DNA from: a virus
Direction: 5' to 3' (one strand)
Length of the DNA: 28,262 bases
IMG/VR virus record: IMGVR_UViG_3300047476_000811
Location: 1-28,262 of that record
The notes beneath the pieces are model-generated. The model was not told where the DNA came from, did not search any database, and worked only from the letters and a program-made list of their open reading frames with translations. Positions within the stretch are counted from its first letter, which is position 1. Every line of letters starts with the position of its first letter. A program made the position numbers and the translations under genes. Shown in pieces: positions 1-6,988 of the stretch.

Positions 1-156
1 TGCTGCCCGCATACGGCGGGATAGGTCGCGCCACATTGAATCGTAACCTCTTGCAGTGCGAGTGATGCGCTTACGCTCTTTGGCTCTTGCACATTCGACA
101 CATCGAGTTGCTCGAACTACCACACCGCAATCAACGCAAGGTCTTGGCAGTGGCAT
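1..156 (-). CDS. HNH endonuclease, N-terminal part (runs off left edge)
   Basis: Open frame of 52 codons from an ATG at 154-156 to the window edge without a stop, so the gene is partial. The N-terminus has two CxxC pairs (PCVDCG at residues 6-11, RCVECA at 18-23), then a basic stretch (KERKR) and ARGYDSMWRDLSRR. A zinc knuckle followed by GYDxxWxxLSRRMR is what I know from phage HNH nucleases encoded beside terminase genes; the HNH core itself would lie beyond the edge. The start overlaps the end of the endonuclease VII-like gene by 26 bases, typical of tight phage packing. The upstream G-rich stretch (GAGTGGGGTGGGT) could serve as ribosome binding site. The nuclease call is inferred from family resemblance; the catalytic part is not visible. 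Confidence 0.65.
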   Translation of the reverse strand, partial: MPLPRPCVDCGVVVRATRCVECARAKERKRITRTARGYDSMWRDLSRRMRAA

Positions 157-520
157 ACCCACCCCACTCATTCAAGTATTTTATTGCCTTACTCATTAAC
201 TCTTCATTGTCTTTGAACGCACCAAGACCTGTGTTGCAGTTGCGACATAACAACGCACGCACTTGATGTGTTGCGTGGTTGTGGTCAATTGCTAATCGTT
301 GGCCGTTCTCTTCTTCCGTCTTGCCACATATCGCACAACAACCGTTTTGCTTTTGTAATAGCAAATCATAATCTCTTTTAATCCTGCGAGTAACAGTGCG
401 ATGGGTGTTACGACAATGGCGACAGATATTGCGAAAGCCACTCTTATCGTATTGCGAGCGATTGAATTCACTGATTGGTTTCTCATCTTTGCACTTATAG
501 CAAACTTTACTCTGTGTCAT
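131..520 (-). CDS. Endonuclease VII-like HNH nuclease
   Basis: 129 aa from the ATG at 518-520. Residue pattern: C7/C10 and C33/C36 form an N-terminal zinc-finger-like half; C62/C65, then DHNH at 79-82, then C92/C95 followed by NTGLG. The order CxxC, DHxH, LCRNCN, GLG is the signature of the recombination endonuclease VII family (T4 gp49-like), which cleaves branched DNA and helps clear junctions before packaging. A GTG at 542-544 could add eight residues, but the ATG is preceded directly by a GAGG stretch and gives a short 14-base overlap with the upstream gene, so I prefer it. It lies just before an HNH gene at the left edge, so it may belong to the DNA processing and packaging end of the module. 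Family confident; exact substrate inferred. Confidence 0.88.
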   Translation of the reverse strand: MTQSKVCYKCKDEKPISEFNRSQYDKSGFRNICRHCRNTHRTVTRRIKRDYDLLLQKQNGCCAICGKTEEENGQRLAIDHNHATHQVRALLCRNCNTGLGAFKDNEELMSKAIKYLNEWGGYATAKTLR

Positions 521-689
521 CCTCAGCAACTGTTTCGTATTCACTGTCCATTGCAGAATAGGCGGTGTATGCCTGAAGCGTTGTCGCTGCTGCTCTTGTC
601 AGTAATGAATCAATGGCATCAAAAGAAAGAATCTGATCCGTCACAATATGTGTATCAACATCACCGATACAGACTGCAATTTCAATCAT
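507..689 (-). CDS. Small acidic hypothetical protein
   Basis: 60 aa from an ATG at 687-689 with a good ribosome binding site (GAGAGGAA, seven bases from the start). The protein is acidic, ends in a run of D and E residues (EDDTE) and has no cysteines beyond C7, no membrane segment and no motif I recognise. It overlaps the endonuclease VII-like gene by 14 bases and follows a rho-independent terminator at 713-748, so it may be read from its own promoter or from read-through. Function unknown. Confidence 0.7.
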   Translation of the reverse strand: MIEIAVCIGDVDTHIVTDQILSFDAIDSLLTRAAATTLQAYTAYSAMDSEYETVAEDDTE

Positions 690-712
690 TGCCGTTCCTC
701 TCGGTTATATGG

Positions 713-748
713 AAAAGCCCCACCAATCTCGGAAGATGATGGGGAGCT
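713..748 (-). terminator. Rho-independent terminator
   Basis: On the minus strand AGCTCCCCATCA pairs with TGGTGGGGCT (eight contiguous pairs including one G-U, plus AGC/GCT across a one-base bulge) and is followed by TTTT. It lies after the zinc/HTH gene (stop at 818) and before the small gene starting at 689, where a transcript would end. The T tract is short, so termination may be partial. A near copy of one strand of this element occurs at the 3' end of the primase gene (2324-2348). Confidence 0.65.
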
Positions 749-817
749 ACATTCCTGTAAAGACAGAAAAAGCTGATGCGCAAGCATAGCGCGATGGAGT
801 GCAGTCGCAAAAGTTTT

Positions 818-1567
818 TTAGCGTGCCTTTAGAACATCTCCAAAGTTGTAGAGATTGCCCTTCCTCTCGATTTCATTCTCTTTAACAATGGAGTAAACCT
901 GCCTTGGCTTTAGCCCTAGCCACATTGAGATTGCCTCAACATCAAGGAAGAACTTACGGTTTGGGTTGCTCATAGCCAATGTGACCAAACGGATCAGTGA
1001 CCAGGATTGTTTGCACCCAAAGCAAGTGACCTCATCGCCTAGCCCATTCTCTTTGACCTTCACAACATCAATCGCCACGAACTTGCCACAGTTATCTGTT
1101 GGGCAAGGAATTCGTCTTGGTTGCTCGACAAAGCGCTTGCAGACCGACATTCCCTTTGCGTGTAGTTCAGCAACCTCACTTGCAAAGTCGCCTGCCCATT
1201 CCTGAGTGATAATCCAATCAAGGTGTGCCAAGTGGAAATCGCAGGTCGCCTTGACCTCAGCCTCAAGCGTTGCTTGCTTCTTCAGCAACGCAGGCGGTGT
1301 CAGCTCGCGGGCGCTTCTCACCATCGCTTCCCAATCGTGCAAGATGGCTAGCAAGTCCACTGCTGCTGAGTAATCAAGCGCCGACACATTGACACCGATT
1401 GAACGCTCTTGGCTGACTCCACCTGATCCTGATTGCCCAGGGGTGATGAACTCAGCCGATGATGCGTGCAATTCAGGTATCTCAATCAGGTGGCTCTGTA
1501 ACTTGAGCCGACACTTCCAACACGCGCCTTCATTCTGTGATGGTTTATGGCAAATGTTGCAGTTCAC
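818..1567 (-). CDS. Zinc-finger protein with C-terminal helix-turn-helix
   Basis: 249 aa starting at a GTG (1565-1567) that overlaps the upstream stop as GTGA; AAGGAG lies nine bases before it. The N-terminus has CNIC (residues 3-6) and CWKC (16-19), a first zinc ribbon. A middle helical region follows, then a second zinc ribbon (CPTDNC near 154-159 and CFGC near 182-185). The C-terminal ~50 residues (VEAISMWLGLKPRQVYSIV...) resemble an excisionase/MerR-type helix-turn-helix that reads a DNA site. Proteins with this zinc-zinc-HTH order are frequent in actinophage early regions and usually unnamed. A DNA-binding regulatory or replication-accessory role is inference. It is followed by a terminator, so it ends the replication transcript unit. 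Confidence 0.75.
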   Translation of the reverse strand: MNCNICHKPSQNEGACWKCRLKLQSHLIEIPELHASSAEFITPGQSGSGGVSQERSIGVNVSALDYSAAVDLLAILHDWEAMVRSARELTPPALLKKQATLEAEVKATCDFHLAHLDWIITQEWAGDFASEVAELHAKGMSVCKRFVEQPRRIPCPTDNCGKFVAIDVVKVKENGLGDEVTCFGCKQSWSLIRLVTLAMSNPNRKFFLDVEAISMWLGLKPRQVYSIVKENEIERKGNLYNFGDVLKAR

Positions 1568-1785
1568 TTGGTCAGCTCCTTCTCAATGGCTTCAATTGTT
1601 GGGCAAGGATAAGGATGAGGCTGGCCGTCAAAAATTACGCACTCGCCGCACCACATAGGTTCAGCACCTCTTGGTTTGTGTAAGTTCATTATCACACTAA
1701 GAGCAAGCCAAGCCTTAAAAGCGTGCAACCCTATTTCCATTCCTTGTCGCAAAGTAATCTCTGCCATCAGCTCATCGTGGGTCAA
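1564..1785 (-). CDS. Small hypothetical protein
   Basis: About 73 aa if translation starts at the TTG at 1783-1785, which overlaps the upstream stop (TTGA) and sits seven bases after AGAGGAAG; an ATG at 1765-1767 is the alternative, giving 67 aa. The sequence has a hydrophobic helix-like segment (AFKAWLALSVIMNL) and a CGEC pair followed by a proline-rich stretch ending in a cysteine, which could hold a metal. It is coupled to the zinc/HTH gene downstream by a 4-base overlap. I do not recognise the family. Confidence 0.6.
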   Translation of the reverse strand: MTHDELMAEITLRQGMEIGLHAFKAWLALSVIMNLHKPRGAEPMWCGECVIFDGQPHPYPCPTIEAIEKELTK

Positions 1786-2129
1786 AACGGAACTTCCTCT
1801 CCCTGGTAGGTCTTGCTCTGACTTCTTCCCCAATAATCTTCAGGGGGTGTTGCTCCGAACTTGAATGTGGATGGGTCGCAGATATGTGATCCGAGAACTG
1901 GTTTGCCTGTGATGTGAATGTAAGCGCCCATTCTAGGCATCACCTCAAATGATTCGGCAGTTCTGTGGGTTGCGTAGGTTCGCCGTGTCTTGGTCAGTTT
2001 CGCCACAATCTCTTGCTCCAATGTCAGCGGCTCAACATCAAGGCGCACATTGAAACCGAAGCATCGGCCAACCCAAACATAATTCCCACAGGGCGTGCAG
2101 GTGATTGCTCGAAGGCTAGTTGAGGTCAT
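1782..2129 (-). CDS. Hypothetical protein next to candidate origin
   Basis: 115 aa from the ATG at 2127-2129; a TTG at 2136-2138 would add three residues. AGG of CACAGG lies nine bases upstream, immediately after a DnaA box, so the leader and the replication element overlap. The protein begins with a hydrophobic/aromatic part containing two cysteines (CTPCGNYVWVGRC) and later has a helical E/K-rich segment and the motif YIHITGKP. I recognise no family. It is the first gene read out of the candidate origin region. Confidence 0.65.
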   Translation of the reverse strand: MTSTSLRAITCTPCGNYVWVGRCFGFNVRLDVEPLTLEQEIVAKLTKTRRTYATHRTAESFEVMPRMGAYIHITGKPVLGSHICDPSTFKFGATPPEDYWGRSQSKTYQGEEVPF

Positions 2130-2140
2130 AGCCAGCAACC

Positions 2141-2149
2141 TGTGGATAA
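2141..2149 (-). repeat. DnaA box (perfect TTATCCACA)
   Basis: TTATCCACA on the minus strand, an exact match to the bacterial DnaA box consensus TTWTNCACA. It lies 11 bases upstream of the start of the gene ending at 1782. Confidence 0.65.
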
Positions 2150-2212
2150 CTTTTACTATCGTTCCTTGAACCGAGTGTGCATACCGTACCGTACCCTTTT
2201 CTAAAGAAAAGG

Positions 2213-2231
2213 GGTACGGTACGCATAATGC
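2213..2231 (+). repeat. 19-bp direct repeat, copy 1
   Basis: GGTACGGTACGCATAATGC, identical to 2280-2298 at a 67-base offset. The core GGTACG also occurs singly at 2269-2274 and inverted in the TACCG run at 2182-2195, as iterons do. Confidence 0.8.
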
Positions 2232-2252
2232 TCACGCTCAAAACTGCCTGGT

Positions 2253-2273
2253 GTACCTTTATGCTAAAGGTAC
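2253..2273. repeat. Perfect 9-bp inverted repeat, 3-base loop
   Basis: GTACCTTTA / TAAAGGTAC with loop TGC. No T tract follows on either strand, so it is unlikely to be a terminator; in context it may be a protein site or extruding hairpin of the candidate origin. Confidence 0.6.
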
Positions 2274-2279
2274 GCTTTA

Positions 2280-2298
2280 GGTACGGTACGCATAATGC
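2280..2298 (+). repeat. 19-bp direct repeat, copy 2
   Basis: Exact second copy of the 19-mer at 2213-2231. It lies between the 9-bp hairpin (2253-2273) and the plus-strand DnaA box. Confidence 0.8.
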
Positions 2299-2308
2299 GT
2301 GCAGAGAG

Positions 2309-2317
2309 TTATCCACA
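2309..2317 (+). repeat. DnaA box (perfect TTATCCACA)
   Basis: TTATCCACA on the plus strand, two bases beyond the primase stop codon. With the copy at 2141-2149 it forms an inverted pair whose outer ends are 177 bases apart and which brackets all repeats of the intergenic region. Confidence 0.65.
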
Positions 2318-2319
2318 GG

Positions 2320-4431
2320 CTATGCCCCACCAATCTGCGAAATGATGGCATCGAAAAGGTCAAATTCAGCTTTGCCAGCATCTGTCATATAGAGAATGAA
2401 GTTGGTTTCTGATCCGCGATTGTCAATCAGACCCTTCTTGAGCATCTCTTGGAGTCGAACGCCAATGGCATCCTTACCGCCCTTTACACCGTCAGCAACC
2501 GCCCTGCGAGAGCAGCCCGGGTTTGCGTGGATAAAGTCAGCCACATCCTTCAACTTCTTATGGGCAAGGCGTTCTTCATACTCTTCCTCATTTGTTGGCG
2601 GTTGCACCATATATTGAATCGCCGCCTTGGTTGAGTCCATAGTCAGAACGGCTGCCTCTTGAGTACGATCCGACTTGCGCCACATTCCAGCGTTGCGCCG
2701 AATGTCACCTGGTCGGTCTTTGGTCACTCGGATTGTCAGGCTTCCGACCCGCCCAGGCGATAGCACCTCGATTGGCTCGACTAGATAGGCAGCGCCATCA
2801 ATGGTCGCCAACTTAGCCTGCCCACCGATTGCGAAGCGGCCACGCGTTTCGGAGTTCTTGGTGATGTGGTCAATGAGGATCACGGCAGCACCTGACTTGA
2901 GCGATACCGTTCTTGGGAAGTTTCGCATCCAGCGGGTGATTGCATCGTTATCAACGGTTTCACCGCCGAACATAGTCAGAGATTCGGTCACACCGTCAAT
3001 GACAACCATTGTGGCACTGTTCGGCTCAAGGATGGCTTGCCAGTAAGGGTCAGATACCTCACGCACCCCTTCAGGGCGGATATAGGTGAAGTAGTGGAGC
3101 AAGTTAGCTCGACTCACCCCAAGAGCCTTGAGGCGCTTCACAATGTCTTGAGGATCAGATTCAAAGTCAATATAAATAACTTTTTTATCTGCCTTGAGAA
3201 GTTCAGCCGTTGCGATTTGTGCCACCCAGGATTTGCCCGACTCAGATTCACCATAAAAAGAGTGAACCTTTCCTGCATAAATCAGGTGTCTTCCATCGGT
3301 ACGCCCAAGGATATTTGCGCTGACCTCTTGGAAAAGTCCATCATAGTAAGGCGAGAGTTCAATTGGCTTCCAACTGGATTCTTCCTCAATTATCTCGCCA
3401 GTTTCAGGGTCATATTGAATTTCAGGCTTCTTGCCAACAACCAAAGAATCAGCAAGACCGATAGATTGCAAGCCCTGTGATCCGTAGCCAAGCGAGCGCA
3501 ATTGCTGACTTGCTAGCCTGAAATCATCGCGTGCGTGAAGGTGGGCATAGACCGCAAATTTGGAATAAGACTTGTTTGCCTCAAATGTGGTCGAGGTGGT
3601 GAAGACATAAAAGTTGTCATAATCGCCAAAGCCAGTTGAAGCTGAAATGCCTTCGTTCTTTCCTGGTCTGCGCCAAAATGTCACACCTTGCTTGTCGGTG
3701 AAGACTCGCTTCCATCCAGCGGGTTCAAGAATCTCAACCCACGAAACTTTGCTTGCATAGTCATCACCTGGTTGGCTCAAATCAAGTTCGGTCTTTGTGA
3801 CTTCATTGCGAATGGCTTCAGTATGTGGAACTTCATCAAATGTGCGCAAGATTCGGAAAATCTCTTCACGCTCTTGGGCAGTAATTGTTGGGATGGTTTC
3901 AACTGATCCTGAAGCCATTTCCCACGCCTTGCCGCTAGGGTGCGCGTTGCCCCCTGAAGGCGCAGTGATGCAAAACCCGCCCTCAGAGCGCGTTTCGATA
4001 AGGCATCCGCCATCTTCACCCGCTTGGGAAGCCAACTTGGTATTGCCTGGCAACTTGCCTTCAACTTTGTAAAGGAAGTGAATCCCGCCCGATGGTGTCA
4101 TTTCCATATAACCATTGACGAGCCGTTGCCAAATGTCGCCAAGTCCAGCCATTTCAATTGCAGAGCGAGCCACAAGATGAAGCCCCTTGGCAACTGCTCG
4201 ACCTTCAAATTCGAGCATCTCAAGGTTGCCTGAAACAATGCCAGTGATGACACCAAGCCCTTGGCAATTGGGATCATTAAACCAAGCCAACAATTCATCT
4301 GTGGTCGGCTTGCGTTCCTGATATTCCTTCCAAGCAATCCCGGGGCGCTTAGACCCATCGCTTGCAACAGGCACTGCCACAATTCCTTGCGTGGCAAATC
4401 TCAGTGCCGTTGCCAATACTTCGTTATTCAT
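2320..4431 (-). CDS. Bifunctional DNA primase-polymerase / RecA-like helicase
   Basis: 703 aa from the ATG at 4429-4431, which has a strong AGGGGAG site; an in-frame GTG at 4462-4464 is less likely. The N-terminal ~170 residues are an archaeo-eukaryotic-type prim-pol domain: LEMLEFEG supplies the acidic pair, TPSGGIHFLY (near 112-121) the small-glycine-histidine motif, and ETRSEGGFCITAPSG the distal motif. The C-terminal half is a RecA/DnaB-like ATPase with Walker A GESESGKS at about 394-401 and Walker B MVVIDG at about 475. It should open and prime DNA at the fork; no replicative polymerase gene is visible in the window. It overlaps the small gene upstream by 8 bases and ends against the candidate origin. 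The acidic pair is E-x-E where many relatives have D-x-D. Confidence 0.9.
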   Translation of the reverse strand: MNNEVLATALRFATQGIVAVPVASDGSKRPGIAWKEYQERKPTTDELLAWFNDPNCQGLGVITGIVSGNLEMLEFEGRAVAKGLHLVARSAIEMAGLGDIWQRLVNGYMEMTPSGGIHFLYKVEGKLPGNTKLASQAGEDGGCLIETRSEGGFCITAPSGGNAHPSGKAWEMASGSVETIPTITAQEREEIFRILRTFDEVPHTEAIRNEVTKTELDLSQPGDDYASKVSWVEILEPAGWKRVFTDKQGVTFWRRPGKNEGISASTGFGDYDNFYVFTTSTTFEANKSYSKFAVYAHLHARDDFRLASQQLRSLGYGSQGLQSIGLADSLVVGKKPEIQYDPETGEIIEEESSWKPIELSPYYDGLFQEVSANILGRTDGRHLIYAGKVHSFYGESESGKSWVAQIATAELLKADKKVIYIDFESDPQDIVKRLKALGVSRANLLHYFTYIRPEGVREVSDPYWQAILEPNSATMVVIDGVTESLTMFGGETVDNDAITRWMRNFPRTVSLKSGAAVILIDHITKNSETRGRFAIGGQAKLATIDGAAYLVEPIEVLSPGRVGSLTIRVTKDRPGDIRRNAGMWRKSDRTQEAAVLTMDSTKAAIQYMVQPPTNEEEYEERLAHKKLKDVADFIHANPGCSRRAVADGVKGGKDAIGVRLQEMLKKGLIDNRGSETNFILYMTDAGKAEFDLFDAIISQIGGA

Positions 4432-4606
4432 TCCGCTCCCCTTTAATAACAATCCATCCGTCACGCTCTAAGGCTAAGAGCGCTACTTTTGCAAGATGTG
4501 CTGGCGTATTGGGTAGCCATTCACCGTATGCATCCCAAAAACCAACCGCAATTGATTGTTCAGGTGTTTCACGCTTTTTCAATTGCTTCCAAGATTTCTG
4601 CTCCAA
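4424..4606 (-). CDS. Small hypothetical protein before primase
   Basis: Up to 60 aa. No ATG exists in the frame; a TTG at 4604-4606 or one at 4580-4582 (preceded by GGAAG and overlapping the upstream stop by 14 bases) could start it. The conserved-looking part is VGFWDAYGEWLPNTPAHLAKVALLALERDGW, which is helix-rich and mixed in charge. It is bridged by overlaps to the methyltransferase upstream and the primase downstream, consistent with translational coupling. Function unknown; start uncertain. Confidence 0.6.
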   Translation of the reverse strand: MEQKSWKQLKKRETPEQSIAVGFWDAYGEWLPNTPAHLAKVALLALERDGWIVIKGERNE

Positions 4607-5201
4607 GTGCGTATGGAATCATTGAGCGAGTCTTTGCGCCTTTAAGACCTTGAGTGCCAGTCTTTGATCCGCGTGGGGCTGCTTCGTGGCAACCCTGACC
4701 ATTCTTGCAAGGCTCTCGATGTGTCCAGCCAGGAACAACGCCCCAAAGGTCGGTTGGCTTCATTCGTGAATCGCCATAAGTGCAATATGTAATTGTTCGG
4801 CGTGGATAGCCTTCAACAACTGGCAACTTGCGCAGCATCCCTCTTGGGTTCTCCATAAGCCAACCCTTTTGTGGATTGAGTTCAGAAATCAGCTTCAAAG
4901 TATGCGCAACAAGTTCTTGGCTTGTCTTGGCAGCCTCTGTTCGTGGCATTGGATTCTTGCCACCACTAATCCAGTGATGCCCCATTGAAGCCACAGAGAA
5001 AGAAGTGCAAGGTGGTGAAGCCCATACAAAGTCAGGCTGGCCGTATCGAGCAATTAAATCCTGCGCGTTAAGATTGAACACATCTGCGTGTTCAGTTGCC
5101 TCAAATGAAGTGTCTAATTCAAATGAGATGACGGTATGCCCGGCATCCTTAAAGGCTTGCGTTGATGATCCAGTTCCAGCAAAGAAATCAAAAATTAACA
5201 T
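4569..5201 (-). CDS. C5-cytosine-type DNA methyltransferase
   Basis: 210 aa from the ATG at 5199-5201, which has GGGGGAACGAAGT before it and overlaps the upstream stop by 7 bases; an in-frame ATG at 5223-5225 would add eight residues. Motif I is DFFAGTGSS (5-13), binding S-adenosylmethionine; ASPPCTSFS (61-69) carries the PC of motif IV with nucleophile C65; MENPRG (116-121) replaces the usual ENV motif. The variable C-terminus has CKNGQGCHEAAPRG with possible metal ligands and no clear motif IX/X. This shortened DNA methylase type is common in actinophages and probably protects phage DNA from host restriction. The window has no cognate nuclease. Target unknown. Confidence 0.8.
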   Translation of the reverse strand: MLIFDFFAGTGSSTQAFKDAGHTVISFELDTSFEATEHADVFNLNAQDLIARYGQPDFVWASPPCTSFSVASMGHHWISGGKNPMPRTEAAKTSQELVAHTLKLISELNPQKGWLMENPRGMLRKLPVVEGYPRRTITYCTYGDSRMKPTDLWGVVPGWTHREPCKNGQGCHEAAPRGSKTGTQGLKGAKTRSMIPYALGAEILEAIEKA

Positions 5202-5731
5202 ACTTCGTTCCCCCATACATCCCATCCGTCTGTTGCATTTCTTGCAAACAGTTCAATTCGTGATTCATCCCCAATAAGTTCAACGATTTTATCTCTAATC
5301 AATTGAGGTTTCTGAGAATGTTTTGTCAAAGGCGCAATTGTTAGATTTGCAACCGAAGCTGAAATTCTCTTTGGCTTGCCCTTGACTGCCAACAGGCAAA
5401 TCTCAGGATTTCCTCTTGTCCAGCGACCTAAGCCAAAGAAAAAGCCATTGCCACTTTTGTTTTGCTTTACCCAAGTGAAAGCAACAGATTTGTAGGTAAA
5501 TCCCCAGGATTCAATGACTTTGAGCGCTTCAGGAAGCAATGGGTATGTTGCCCACATAAACAAAACGCAATCGTCTTCGGTAATATCTGAAATCGGCAAA
5601 GCGCAAATATCTTCCAATTTCATTGTTTCATAATGTGATTCCGCAGCACCTTGAGGTGGCGTTCGGTCTTGGTAACGCCAAGGTGGATCCGCATAAATTA
5701 CTTTGTATTTCTTATCTGGAAACTCAATCAT
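5195..5731 (-). CDS. MT-A70 family adenine-N6 DNA methyltransferase
   Basis: 178 aa. DPPWRY at 15-20 is the catalytic DPPW motif of MT-A70 enzymes, with VLFMWAT and the AFTWVKQNKSG strand that usually follow; the C-terminal KHSQKPQLIRDKIVELIG is the other family hallmark (KPxxL before the last helix). It should transfer a methyl group from S-adenosylmethionine to adenine N6 in phage DNA. The start ATG has GGGGGAATA directly upstream and overlaps the stop of the preceding gene by one base (TAATG). It stands between two cytosine methyltransferase genes, forming a modification cassette with no restriction partner seen. Confidence 0.9.
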   Translation of the reverse strand: MIEFPDKKYKVIYADPPWRYQDRTPPQGAAESHYETMKLEDICALPISDITEDDCVLFMWATYPLLPEALKVIESWGFTYKSVAFTWVKQNKSGNGFFFGLGRWTRGNPEICLLAVKGKPKRISASVANLTIAPLTKHSQKPQLIRDKIVELIGDESRIELFARNATDGWDVWGNEVC

Positions 5732-6258
5732 TATTCCCCCACAACATTGTTAATAATCCATTGAACTACTGGCACTGCAACTGCATTGCCCATTTGCTTA
5801 TATCGGTTTGAATCGGCTTGGTCGCCAGTCCAACCATCAGGGAAGCCCTGAAGCCTCTCACATTCAAGCGGTGTTAAACGCCGAACACGCACTGGCTCTG
5901 CAATAAAGATTTGAGCGTGGTGAGATTGAACGCTTGGTCTGTTAGCCTGCAAAGCCAATGCCGTATCTGTTTCGGTCGCACTAAAATTATTTGCTTTTGC
6001 ATCTTCTCTTATTGAATAAATTGCTGGCACATTGCCACCGCCCGTTCCCCATCGTTGAATCACTGTTTGCATTACTTCATCTTCATACACGCGCACATCA
6101 TTCACACGCGTTCCGTCAATAATCAACACCGTTGCCCTAGTTTCAGTGGCGTTATCAAATGCGTTCAATGTTGGTGTCACGCCCCCTTCAATCCAAGTTT
6201 CCCAATCTGTGTCATTTTGCGCCCTGCGAGATTTAATCCACGATGAGATCGGTGGCAT
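5731..6258 (-). CDS. C5-cytosine methyltransferase, C-terminal half (motifs IX-X)
   Basis: 175 aa in the frame that continues the gene at 6233-6988. It has the phage target-recognition region (ETWIEGGVTPTLNAFDN, then IIDGTRVNDVRVYED), motif IX as RRLTPLECERLQGFPDGW (126-143) and motif X as QMGNAVAVPV (155-164). Motifs I-VIII are absent here and present in the preceding ORF. The ATG at 6256-6258 lies inside that ORF, 26 bases before its end, with only a weak AAAGAG upstream. Either a two-subunit enzyme with overlapping genes as in M.AquI, a +1 frameshift product, or a sequence error. Family certain, expression mode open. Confidence 0.85.
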   Translation of the reverse strand: MPPISSWIKSRRAQNDTDWETWIEGGVTPTLNAFDNATETRATVLIIDGTRVNDVRVYEDEVMQTVIQRWGTGGGNVPAIYSIREDAKANNFSATETDTALALQANRPSVQSHHAQIFIAEPVRVRRLTPLECERLQGFPDGWTGDQADSNRYKQMGNAVAVPVVQWIINNVVGE

Positions 6259-6988
6259 CTTTATAGTCTCTTTGCTTCAGAGTCGAGGTTGTATCGTCTT
6301 CGGCGTAATCGCCAAAGCCTCTCATTCTGTTGAGCTTGCCAGTGTTTCCAGTGCCACCTGCAACTTTTCGGGCAAGGTCTTCTCTCTTCGATTTGCTCGC
6401 CTCAAGATACCCTGCGCGGCTTTCGCGGATAGAGAGTATTTCTTCAGGTGATCGCCCTGAGTTTCCAAGACATCCGACAATGAAGACTCTTTTACGGCGT
6501 TGGGGAACTCCGAAGTATTGAGCATCAAGCACCCGCCATCCCACGCGATACCCGCGCTCGACCAACGCTTCAATGACAACGGCCATATCTCTTCCTTGAT
6601 TTGAGGAAAGAAGACCAGGCACATTTTCGAGGATAACCGTTTGTGATCCTGTTTCGTCAAGGATTCGGCATATTTCCCAAAATAAGCCACTCCGTTTTCC
6701 TGCCAATCCTGCTCGCTTACCAGCAACGGACAAATCTTGGCAAGGAAATCCGCCTGTGATGATTCCAGTTGAAGGTTCAAATCCTGCTGCTCTAAGTTGC
6801 TCACCTGTAACCCCCGTTACATCGTCAAAAATGGTTGAATTTGGAAAATGCTTTTTCAAAACTGATTGCGCCTTCTTATCAATCTCAACTGAGGCAACAA
6901 CCTTCACGCCTGCCCGTTCTAGTGCTAAATCAAAGCCACCAACGCCAGCAAATAAAGAAACGGCAGTTCTCACGATTTGCCCGCCCAT
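6233..6988 (-). CDS. C5-cytosine methyltransferase, N-terminal half (motifs I-VIII)
   Basis: 251 aa. Motif I FAGVGGFDLAL (13-23), motif IV GGFPCQDLS with nucleophile C83, motif VI ENVPG (121-125), motif VIII QRRKRVF (163-169). The frame stops (TAA at 6233-6235) right after LKQRDYKDATDLIVD, where related phage proteins run on into the recognition domain, and the missing motifs IX and X follow in the +1 frame. AAGGGTGA lies a few bases before the ATG. The start overlaps the FmdB-type zinc ribbon gene by 19 bases. Product: m5C methylation of phage DNA if both halves assemble. Confidence 0.88.
   Translation of the reverse strand: MGGQIVRTAVSLFAGVGGFDLALERAGVKVVASVEIDKKAQSVLKKHFPNSTIFDDVTGVTGEQLRAAGFEPSTGIITGGFPCQDLSVAGKRAGLAGKRSGLFWEICRILDETGSQTVILENVPGLLSSNQGRDMAVVIEALVERGYRVGWRVLDAQYFGVPQRRKRVFIVGCLGNSGRSPEEILSIRESRAGYLEASKSKREDLARKVAGGTGNTGKLNRMRGFGDYAEDDTTSTLKQRDYKDATDLIVD

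Larger units (their letters stand above)
2130..2319. other. Candidate replication origin (DnaA boxes, iterons, hairpins)
   Basis: 190-base gene-free stretch directly after the primase/helicase gene. It is bounded by two perfect TTATCCACA DnaA boxes in opposite orientation (2141-2149 minus, 2309-2317 plus). Between them lie two copies of the 19-mer GGTACGGTACGCATAATGC (2213-2231 and 2280-2298), a TACCG tandem at 2182-2195, an inverted repeat of about 17 bp at 2186-2222 with one bulge, and a perfect 9-bp hairpin with a TGC loop at 2253-2273. Paired DnaA boxes around iterons beside the replicative primase gene are the usual composition of an origin using host DnaA. Function is inferred; the repeats could also be regulator sites. 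Confidence 0.6.

Noticed and set aside
2116-2392. Open frames on both strands across the 2130-2319 gap
   Set aside because: They run through DnaA boxes and direct repeats, have no ribosome binding sites and overlap the primase end.
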